A stretch of DNA of 20,630 nucleotides from JALQXV01 sp051005235 (GTDB lineage: Bacteria > Patescibacteriota > Saccharimonadia > Saccharimonadales > 2-12-FULL-41-12), in contig JBPCJO010000085.1 in assembly GCA_051005235.1 (NCBI GenBank), positions 1 through 20,630 on the forward strand. The letters are read 5' to 3'. Positions 1 through 6,022 of the stretch are shown here, piece by piece. Under the pieces are notes generated by a model that was not told the DNA's origin, made no database searches, and was given only the letters and a program-made list of their open reading frames with translations. The first letter of the stretch is position 1. The number at the start of each line of letters is the position of its first letter. The position numbers and the translations under genes were made by a program.

Positions 1-335
1 GTATATGGGTCTCCAGCGGCTTTAACTAAACCTTCTTTGATACCGTCCTCTAGCTTAGCCGTATCAAGTTGGCCATCGAAGCTATCTTTAAGGTCGTTAT
101 GGAGCTCTTCGACGCCGTCTAAACTCAACTCACCATTAGTACGTTGAATAGAATCTCTAAACGGCGCATCTGGACCAAACGTGACCGTACCATTGCCAAT
201 ACCGATACCTAAAAACAGTACGCCGCCCAACACTATAATAGCAGCGCCCGTACGGACCACACTTTTAACTTTGGGGTTTTGACGCCGATTATTATTTGTT
301 TCTGGTTGTATTTCAGACTGATTCAACTGGCTCAA
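1..335 (-). CDS. C-terminal processing protease (S41 family), N-terminal part
   Basis: Amino-terminal part (about 111 residues) of a membrane-anchored S41 serine protease of the CtpA/CtpB type, cut by the window edge. Visible: a short polar cytoplasmic N-terminus rich in Gln and Asn, one membrane segment at about residues 29-48 (AAIIVLGGVLFLGIGIGNG), then the family's typical region before the PDZ domain, ending in EGLVKAAGDPYT, which matches the conserved lead-in GDPYT. The PDZ and Ser/Lys catalytic parts lie outside the window. The start is TTG at 335-333; no ATG or GTG lies in frame between it and the upstream stop at 363-365, and a GAGGGAG ribosome site sits 5-6 nt upstream. It lies downstream of ftsE-ftsX and the CHAP hydrolase, as ctpB follows ftsEX in Bacillus. 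It probably processes exported envelope proteins; its substrate is unknown. Confidence 0.87.
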   Translation of the reverse strand, partial: MSQLNQSEIQPETNNNRRQNPKVKSVVRTGAAIIVLGGVLFLGIGIGNGTVTFGPDAPFRDSIQRTNGELSLDGVEELHNDLKDSFDGQLDTAKLEDGIKEGLVKAAGDPY

Positions 336-374
336 AAGAACTCCCTCGGTTACTATATTTGGTTACTACTAACT

Positions 375-380
375 ATTATA
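375..380 (-). promoter_or_regulatory. -10 box (TATAAT) for the ctp protease gene
   Basis: A perfect TATAAT on the minus strand gives a leader of about 33 nt ending in the GAGGGAG site. No good -35 hexamer lies 16-18 nt upstream. Instead the spacer holds AAAAGTGCGAAAATCCT, which closely matches the 3' arm of the hairpin in the hpf leader. It may be a binding site or the relic of the same element. Confidence 0.6.
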
Positions 381-436
381 TAGGATTTTCGCACTTTTAT
401 GATGGTGGCAGGTTTTTGCTGAGATCAGCGAGTAAA

Positions 437-1609
437 TTAGAAGTGAATAAACTTTAAGCCCGAAGCAGAAATCGTCATTTCACTATACTGGCCGGGGCCA
501 CCAAAGTTAAACTGGCTGACGCGGATCTTTCCGCCCCCGAGAATTTGTTCGACGTACATCACATGTCCAACTGAGCCATAGAAGCCACCGGCTTCGGCAA
601 CGGCGACATCACCTACGCGCGGGTTGCCGTCGACTACATAGCCATCGCGAATTGCCCGATTATCCCAATTGTTAGCATTTCCGTAACCATATGGCATATG
701 TCGGCCACTTTGATGGACCTTCCAGGCTGCGTAGCTGACGCATTCGCGGTTATACATGCCCCAGTTATCGATTGTATTATCCAAAGCGTAATTACATCCC
801 CACGACCCGCCCCATGGGCTCGCCGCGCTTGCCGGGTAACCACCGCCACAACTTCCGCTGGAAGTGATGGTTACTTTTCCGCTACTAATAGCCCGCTTGT
901 TGGCAGCGATCTGCTCTGCCCGAAGGCCAGCGATTTTGGCTTGGTTAGCTTTAATCTGGGCGTCAACTTCGGACTGTTGGCTTTGATTGAGCGACAATAA
1001 ACGATTGTTTTCGGCTTTCTGGGTTGCCAGTTGAGCCTGAAGATTTTTTTGCTCAACAAGAATCTTTTCAACGGTCTCTTTTTGGGTATTGAGCTCGAGT
1101 TTTAATTTCGTAATCTTATCTAAGGTACTCTTTATTTTAGAGTTTACACTTTCGCGGTATTGTTGCTTATCGAAGTAATCACTCAGGTCTTTACTGGTAG
1201 CGAGCATCTCGACCGTAGTAATTTCTCCTTCGAGGTACATCGCCCGAATAGTTTGGCCGAGTAAGTTGCGTTGGCGAAGGAGCTCAGCTTCGGCAGCGAC
1301 AATTTGCGCCTTGAGCTCCATCATTTTAGCTTCGTTTTCGTTAATACGGTTTTGGGCGGCATTGATTTCAGAATGCAACTTATTGATCGTTTCACTAAAA
1401 CTAGCTGCTTCGGCGCCTAACTGCCCTTGCACTTCCTTCTTTTGGCCATTTTCGGCATCAAGCGCGTTTATCTGATCCTGAAACCGATCGGCGTACACAA
1501 AAGGAGCAGAAATAGCCGTCATCAAAAAGAGGCCGGCAATCGCTAAGACCGCGACCGATTGGCGCTTTTTAAGATTATAAAACTTACTTTGAGATTTTAA
1601 TGATTGCAT
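437..1609 (-). CDS. Secreted coiled-coil CHAP-domain peptidoglycan hydrolase, PcsB-like
   Basis: Predicted cell-wall amidase or endopeptidase that splits septal peptidoglycan. From ATG 1609 (390 aa): a signal peptide at residues 1-40 (KKR at 14-16, a hydrophobic core, likely cut after VYA), a long coiled coil at about 42-242 rich in Lys, Glu and Gln, and a C-terminal CHAP domain at about 256-390 with catalytic Cys290 (NRECVSYAAW) and His349 (VGHVMYVE). This is the layout of PcsB, whose coiled coil docks on FtsX; ftsE-ftsX lie just upstream, so FtsEX control is inferred. Start choice: the frame stays open to TTG 1681 and GTG 1672, the latter with GGGGAGG about 9 nt upstream, but a fitting promoter lies inside that extension and the ATG gives a normal signal peptide. 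The ATG lacks a ribosome site, so GTG 1672 remains possible. Confidence 0.87.
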   Translation of the reverse strand: MQSLKSQSKFYNLKKRQSVAVLAIAGLFLMTAISAPFVYADRFQDQINALDAENGQKKEVQGQLGAEAASFSETINKLHSEINAAQNRINENEAKMMELKAQIVAAEAELLRQRNLLGQTIRAMYLEGEITTVEMLATSKDLSDYFDKQQYRESVNSKIKSTLDKITKLKLELNTQKETVEKILVEQKNLQAQLATQKAENNRLLSLNQSQQSEVDAQIKANQAKIAGLRAEQIAANKRAISSGKVTITSSGSCGGGYPASAASPWGGSWGCNYALDNTIDNWGMYNRECVSYAAWKVHQSGRHMPYGYGNANNWDNRAIRDGYVVDGNPRVGDVAVAEAGGFYGSVGHVMYVEQILGGGKIRVSQFNFGGPGQYSEMTISASGLKFIHF

Positions 1610-1652
1610 TTTGTTTTGATTTTGTTTATTTTTTGTAGTTTTTAGCCTTTTA

Positions 1653-1681
1653 ATAATAGCATACGTAAGCACTATAAGCAA
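1653..1681 (-). promoter_or_regulatory. Candidate promoter for the CHAP hydrolase gene
   Basis: TTGCTT (1676-1681), a 17-nt spacer, then an extended -10 TGC-TATTAT (1653-1661). The predicted transcript begins about 37 nt before ATG 1609, with an A-rich leader lacking a ribosome site. The -35 matches consensus at only three positions, so this rests on the extended -10. It competes with reading the same bases as codons of a longer N-terminus. Confidence 0.45.
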
Positions 1682-1982
1682 CCCTCCCCACTTGTCTTGT
1701 TGAAATGTTTTTAATGTTTAAATATCTGATTTTCGGTTCGGGTTTGTAAGCGCTCTCTTTTGTATGGACACTAATCTGAAAGTGACTTGCGCTTATGTAA
1801 GAACTCTAACACTGCACCCGCAGCCTGTAAACTTTGCAATTTCTTGGTGATACTGTTGTTTTAGTTATATTTTGCCACTCTCGAGATTCCAGCAATAGCG
1901 CTACAGACACTACGCAATGTGAACCGTTATGGACACACCGGTTCACATTGCGTAGTGTCCTAAATGGTATGCAGATGCATGT
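1682..1982. other. Intergenic region between ftsX and the CHAP hydrolase gene
   Basis: With the promoter zone, 373 bases (1610-1982) separate ATG 1609 from the ftsX stop. I see no credible open reading frame in it. Apart from the promoter candidate, its only clear structure is the 21-bp inverted repeat at 1906-1959; the rest, about 1690-1900, is AT-rich and without recognisable signals. Confidence 0.6.
1906..1959. repeat. Perfect 21-bp inverted repeat downstream of ftsX
   Basis: Arms 1906-1926 and 1939-1959 (GACACTACGCAATGTGAACC + G and its exact complement) flank a 12-nt loop. It begins 24 nt after the ftsX stop on the transcribed strand. No run of U follows either arm, so it is not a standard intrinsic terminator, though it could end or protect the ftsEX transcript. 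The loop contains GTGTCC (minus strand), which could pair instead with the GGACAC that starts the stem, giving an alternative fold. Confidence 0.75.
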
Positions 1983-2951
1983 TTAAAATCGGCGGCGCGC
2001 AGGCTTGACCTTAAGATAGCGGGCGGTAGCAATCAGCGCCGAGACGGCACCGATGACAATACCGGCAACCAGCTGCATCCCTAGGAAGAGCAAGAAGTTG
2101 TCACTAAAGTACTGGTTGGCGAATTTAATATCAAGTAAGCCGAGGCTGCTGGCGTCAAAGGCCTGGGCCTGTACCACAAACAGCGCGTTACACAAACTCA
2201 GTGAAATAACTGCCGATACAATACCATACAGCATCGTTTCAACGATGAATGGGCCTTTAATGTACCAGTTGCTGGCACCCAGCAAACGCATAATGGTCAG
2301 TTCGTCACGACGGTTAAAAATTGCCATCTGTATGGTGTTAAAGATGATGAGCATGGAGATGATCGCAAAGACGACAATGCCCACGATTACCGCTTTGGTA
2401 AAAAATGCGGTGGCTTTGGTAATTTTATCGATGGCTTCTTTGCGGTCTCCGGAGTACGAAGTTTCGTTGGATTGTAATGCTTTAACATCTGGGGTTTCGA
2501 TAACGCTGCGGATTTCATCAATCCGAATTGGGTCTTTTGGTTTAACCTGAATGGTGGCGGGCAACGGATTATCGGTTTGCGAGATGGCCAGTAGTAGTTC
2601 TAGATTGTCTTGGTTGTCTCGTTGGTAGTTTTCGAGTGCTTCGTCTTTTGATACATAGGTAACTTCGCGGACATTTTCGAGTTCATTGAGTTGTTTGATT
2701 AAACCGATCCGTTGGTCCTCGCTAACGTCATCTTTTAGATAAACCGAGATGTCGATGCGATCAGTGATCTTGGAAATGGTGTTATTAAAGGTTGCGTTGG
2801 CGATCACCGAAAAAAGCACGATGGTGAGCGTAACCACCATGACCGCCGTGGCAGCTACACTGAGTGAAATATTACGGATAAAGTTAACCGCTCCGGTTGT
2901 GATGATGCGTTCAAGCGTAATAACTTTGCGTTTAAAAGGTTCGTCGCGCAT
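1983..2951 (-). CDS. ftsX: Cell division protein FtsX (permease-like)
   Basis: Integral-membrane partner of FtsE; FtsEX couples ATP hydrolysis to activation of septal peptidoglycan hydrolases. Counting from ATG 2951 (322 aa): cytoplasmic N-terminus, TM1 about 28-53, a large extracytoplasmic domain at about 54-186 (IDISVYLKDDVSEDQ, then LENVREVTYVSKDEAL, typical of FtsX), TM2 about 187-209, the conserved RRDELTIMRLLGASNWYI loop, TM3 about 235-261, TM4 about 285-310, and a basic C-terminal tail. The ATG starts 2 nt from the ftsE stop, pointing to coupled translation. A longer frame from TTG 2990 would overlap ftsE by about 38 nt and is less likely. The CHAP hydrolase encoded next is its probable effector. 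Confidence 0.93.
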   Translation of the reverse strand: MRDEPFKRKVITLERIITTGAVNFIRNISLSVAATAVMVVTLTIVLFSVIANATFNNTISKITDRIDISVYLKDDVSEDQRIGLIKQLNELENVREVTYVSKDEALENYQRDNQDNLELLLAISQTDNPLPATIQVKPKDPIRIDEIRSVIETPDVKALQSNETSYSGDRKEAIDKITKATAFFTKAVIVGIVVFAIISMLIIFNTIQMAIFNRRDELTIMRLLGASNWYIKGPFIVETMLYGIVSAVISLSLCNALFVVQAQAFDASSLGLLDIKFANQYFSDNFLLFLGMQLVAGIVIGAVSALIATARYLKVKPARRRF

Positions 2952-2952
2952 G

Positions 2953-3636
2953 TTACTGATCGTACCCCGAGTTAGCCTTGTCGCTGACAATTTGGCCGTC
3001 TTTAATGGTTACAACGCGGCGTTTGAGCTTATTAACAATGTCTTGGTTGTGGGTGGTAAGCAGTACCGTTGTACCATATTTATTGATCTTTTCGAGCACT
3101 TTAATGACGTCCCAGGCGTGTTTTGGGTCTAGGTTACCGGTCGGCTCGTCGGCAATGAGGATTTTTGGTTGACGAATAACGGCGCGAGCGATAGCGACGC
3201 GCTGGCGTTCGCCGCCAGACAACTCGCGCGGATAACTCTTTTCTTTGCCTTTGAGCCCGACAATATTGAGCACTTTTGGTACGGTGTGTTTAATTTCGCG
3301 GTTACTCATACCGACGATTTCGAGCGCAAAAGCGACGTTTTCGAAGACGGTTTTATTGGGCAACAGCTTAAAGTCTTGAAAAACCACGCCAATGCGGCGG
3401 CGCAGCCGCGGAACGTCGCGGTCTTTGAGACGTTCGTAGTCGATGCCACCAATAATAATTTTACCGCTGGTTGGCTTTTCTTCTCTGGTAAGCAACTTTA
3501 ATAAGGTTGATTTACCGGCGCCACTTGGCCCCACCACGATGACGAACTCCTTTGGTTCAACATGGAGGCTGATGCGCTGTAATGCGGCATCGGAGCGACG
3601 ACCGTACGTCTTAGTTACCCTATCTAGCAAGATCAT
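2953..3636 (-). CDS. ftsE: Cell division ATP-binding protein FtsE
   Basis: ABC-type ATPase on the cytoplasmic face of the FtsEX complex. All nucleotide-site motifs are present in 227 aa: Walker A GPSGAGKS (36-43), Q-loop Gln87 (VVFQDFKLL), signature LSGGE (139-143), Walker B ILIADEP (159-165), D-loop GNLD and switch His196 (LTTHN). The TVFENVAFALE region is typical of FtsE. The gene sits 24 nt after prfB and 1 nt before the ftsX start. An extended -10 (TGC-TATAAT) ends 8 nt before the ATG, so its transcript could be leaderless and separate from the secA-prfB unit. Confidence 0.95.
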   Translation of the reverse strand: MILLDRVTKTYGRRSDAALQRISLHVEPKEFVIVVGPSGAGKSTLLKLLTREEKPTSGKIIIGGIDYERLKDRDVPRLRRRIGVVFQDFKLLPNKTVFENVAFALEIVGMSNREIKHTVPKVLNIVGLKGKEKSYPRELSGGERQRVAIARAVIRQPKILIADEPTGNLDPKHAWDVIKVLEKINKYGTTVLLTTHNQDIVNKLKRRVVTIKDGQIVSDKANSGYDQ

Positions 3637-3644
3637 GTCTAAGC

Positions 3645-3653
3645 ATTATAGCA
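3645..3653 (-). promoter_or_regulatory. Extended -10 promoter for ftsEX, leaderless
   Basis: TGC-TATAAT on the minus strand, with the hexamer at 3645-3650 and 8 nt between it and the ftsE ATG. A start 6-8 nt downstream falls on or next to the A of ATG, and there is no room for a ribosome site. No clear -35 lies upstream. Confidence 0.6.
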
Positions 3654-3660
3654 AAGACTG

Positions 3661-4734
3661 TTAATCAGAGGTAGCCATATCAAGATAAGCGTCTATAAAA
3701 CTGTTCAAATCACCGTCTAACACGGCTTGGGCTTGGGTAGTTTCGTGGCGAGTACGCAGGTCCTTGACCATAGTGTACGGGTGCAGGACGTAACTACGGA
3801 TCTGATTACCCCAGGCAGCTTGTTCATTTGGTCCTTTTAATTCAGAAATCTTTGAAGCATGTTGCTCAAGCTGCAAGGCAGCTAGCTTGGAGCGCAGAAT
3901 AGTCAGTGCTGTTTCGCGGTTTTGGAGCTGGGACCGTTCGTTTTGGATACTCACGACAATGCCGGTTGGGAGGTGGGTAATCCGCACCGCCGAATCAGTT
4001 GTATTAACACTTTGGCCGCCGTGGCCGCCGGCCCGATAAACATCAATTTTTAAGTCTTTTTCGTCGATCGGGACTACCTCGGGTTCGTTGATTTCAGGTA
4101 GAATTTCGACTTTGGCGAAGCTGGTTTGGCGCAAATTGTTGGCATTAAACGGGCTGAGCCGTACCAGGCGATGGACGCCCTGCTCCCCTTTTAACTTGCC
4201 GTAGACGAAGTTACCGCTCATTTGTATACTGACACTTTTGAGTCCGGCTTCTTCGCCAGCTGATTCGTCTAAGGCGTTCACCGTAATCTTGTTGGCTTCG
4301 GCCCAGCGGGTATACATGCGCAGTAACATTTGGGTCCAATCCTGGGCGTCGGTGCCGCCAGCCCCGGCGTGAATGCTTAAAACTGCGTTGTAGCCGTCGT
4401 AGCGGCCGCTAAAACGCATTTCTTTTTTAAGGCCGTCATAGACAGCGCTTAGCTGTCGAAGTTGTTCGGTTATTTCTACGGCCAGGCTTTGGTCGTTCAT
4501 GTCTGCTAAATTGTGCAGTTCCTGGACATTTTTTTGGAGCTGCAGCCAAGGTTCGGTTTGCTCAGTAAGCTTGGTAATGCGCTGCATGACCTTTGAGGCA
4601 GCCTGGTTGTCTGCCCAAAAATCAGCTTCGAGCGACTGTTTTTTTAGCGTTTCAAGCTCACTTGCAAGTTTGGCAATCGATAACCGGGTCAACGCCTGGT
4701 CAACTTCGTTATTAAGCTCTTCTACTTTTGCCAT
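3661..4734 (-). CDS. prfB: Peptide chain release factor 2
   Basis: Class I release factor that reads UAA and UGA and triggers hydrolysis of peptidyl-tRNA. In 357 aa: an N-terminal helical domain, the tripeptide anticodon SPF at 194-196 (RLSPFNANN), which marks RF2 rather than RF1, and the catalytic GGQ at 239-241 (AGGHGGQSVNTTDSAVRITH). There is no internal UGA near codon 25, so the frameshift autoregulation of many prfB genes is absent and the whole protein is read in one frame. The start ATG lies inside the end of the M16 peptidase gene (13-nt overlap), implying translational coupling. UGA being a stop here agrees with TGA ends of lysS and the RlmD-like gene. Confidence 0.96.
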   Translation of the reverse strand: MAKVEELNNEVDQALTRLSIAKLASELETLKKQSLEADFWADNQAASKVMQRITKLTEQTEPWLQLQKNVQELHNLADMNDQSLAVEITEQLRQLSAVYDGLKKEMRFSGRYDGYNAVLSIHAGAGGTDAQDWTQMLLRMYTRWAEANKITVNALDESAGEEAGLKSVSIQMSGNFVYGKLKGEQGVHRLVRLSPFNANNLRQTSFAKVEILPEINEPEVVPIDEKDLKIDVYRAGGHGGQSVNTTDSAVRITHLPTGIVVSIQNERSQLQNRETALTILRSKLAALQLEQHASKISELKGPNEQAAWGNQIRSYVLHPYTMVKDLRTRHETTQAQAVLDGDLNSFIDAYLDMATSD

Positions 4735-6011
4735 AGCTTATCGAGCTTGGTGGTAAGAACATCAAGCTCGTCTCGGGCTGGATTGCCAAGCACGCCCAGA
4801 CCCCAAACGCCCTCTTTAAACAAATCTTTGGCACCGTCGACAATTTGACGTTTGGTAATAGCTTTAATGCGGCCAGGAATAGCGTAGTAGTCCTCGATAA
4901 AGTCGTCGAAGAAGTAACGTCCGGCGTAACTGCCGCCAATGCCGGCAACGGTTTGGGCACCTCGTTGATAGCGGCCGAGGCGGTATTGTTTGGCGGCATC
5001 AATCTCTTCCCGCGTCAGTTTACCTTCAAAAATAGCTTTGAGCTCGGTGATCATAATATCGAATAAGGCCTCGGCGTTGTCGGGGCGCACTTGGGCGCCG
5101 AACCACCAATTTGTGCTATGTAACTCGGCGTTAATGCCAGAACTCATACTATAAACCAGTCCCCGTTCACGGGCGCTACCCAAAATTCGTGAGTAAAGCG
5201 TTTCGGTCAGCATACTGTTTAGCAAGCTCATGGCCGCCAGTTCATGGTCTTCCATGCGGCGCTTTAAAAATGTATCAAAGTAAAAGTAATAATTATCAAC
5301 GGTCGTGTTCTTAATATTCAGTGTTTTATGGAGTGAGACCGGCACTTCTTTTGGTAGTGCCGGGCGACCCCTCCCTTTGGCAAGGGCGGTTGTGCTAAAT
5401 AATTTTTTTACGTAATCGCGGCGGGTCTTGGTAATATTACCAGCGATAACAAAGCGCATATTAGATGTGACATGGGTTGCCCGGTAATGCTGGCGGACGT
5501 CTTCGAGGCTGACGTTCTTCATGAGTTTAAGGCGCTCTTGGTCGGTCACCGCAAAAAAGCCAAAGTTCTCGCGCAGGCTTAAGCTCAAGTGGCGAAAGTG
5601 ATTGTTCGACCGCGCCGTCAATTCTTCGCGGACGTTGCCAAACTCGGCTTTAAATTCATCTTCTAAAAAGAGCGGTTCGGTAATGGCAACGACTAGCCAA
5701 TCTAAAATACGTTGCCATTCAAAGTCAGCGCATTCTGATTCGTAAATAATGTCGTAGGTACCGGTGCTGGCGTTGCAGTAAGCGCCGTTTTTTTCGAACT
5801 CGGCCTGAAAGGCGCGGGCTTTGGGAATGTGTTTGTTGGCACCAAGCAACATGTGCTCCATAATGTGCGGCGTTTCCCACTTTTCGCGGTCGACCAGGTA
5901 TTCGCCGGCGCGAAAATTAATTTGGAACGACATAACGGTTGCTTCGGGCACATGGACTAACAGCCCGCGCGCGCCATTGTCTAAAACCAACTCAGAAGTA
6001 ACATGCTTCAT
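4722..6011 (-). CDS. M16 family zinc metallopeptidase (insulinase-like)
   Basis: Predicted zinc peptidase of the pitrilysin/processing-peptidase family, 429 aa with the usual two-domain layout. The N-terminal domain has the inverted zinc motif HxxEH at 49-53 (TPHIMEHMLLGA) and the second metal-binding Glu at 129 or 130 (NVREELTAR), about 76 residues later as expected. The C-terminal domain keeps the Arg/Tyr pair that grips substrate backbone (RERGLVYSMSSG). The sequence therefore looks catalytically complete. There is no signal peptide, so it should act in the cytoplasm. It starts 11 nt after secA and overlaps prfB by 13 nt, so it belongs to the secA operon; Bacillus lacks it at this position. 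A role in clearing exported or signal peptides is only a guess. Confidence 0.88.
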   Translation of the reverse strand: MKHVTSELVLDNGARGLLVHVPEATVMSFQINFRAGEYLVDREKWETPHIMEHMLLGANKHIPKARAFQAEFEKNGAYCNASTGTYDIIYESECADFEWQRILDWLVVAITEPLFLEDEFKAEFGNVREELTARSNNHFRHLSLSLRENFGFFAVTDQERLKLMKNVSLEDVRQHYRATHVTSNMRFVIAGNITKTRRDYVKKLFSTTALAKGRGRPALPKEVPVSLHKTLNIKNTTVDNYYFYFDTFLKRRMEDHELAAMSLLNSMLTETLYSRILGSARERGLVYSMSSGINAELHSTNWWFGAQVRPDNAEALFDIMITELKAIFEGKLTREEIDAAKQYRLGRYQRGAQTVAGIGGSYAGRYFFDDFIEDYYAIPGRIKAITKRQIVDGAKDLFKEGVWGLGVLGNPARDELDVLTTKLDKLWQK

Positions 6012-6022
6012 TTAGGTAGAAC

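Noticed and set aside
1983..2990. Longer FtsX from TTG 2990.
   Set aside because: It would overlap ftsE by 38 nt, uses a rare start without a ribosome site, and ATG 2951 directly follows the ftsE stop.
2053..3501. Several long plus-strand frames opposite ftsX and ftsE.
   Set aside because: They carry no recognisable domain and lie fully antisense to clear genes.
3661..4734. Alternative genetic code with UGA as glycine, as in SR1/Gracilibacteria.
   Set aside because: RF2 is intact and lysS and the RlmD-like gene end at TGA where their families end.
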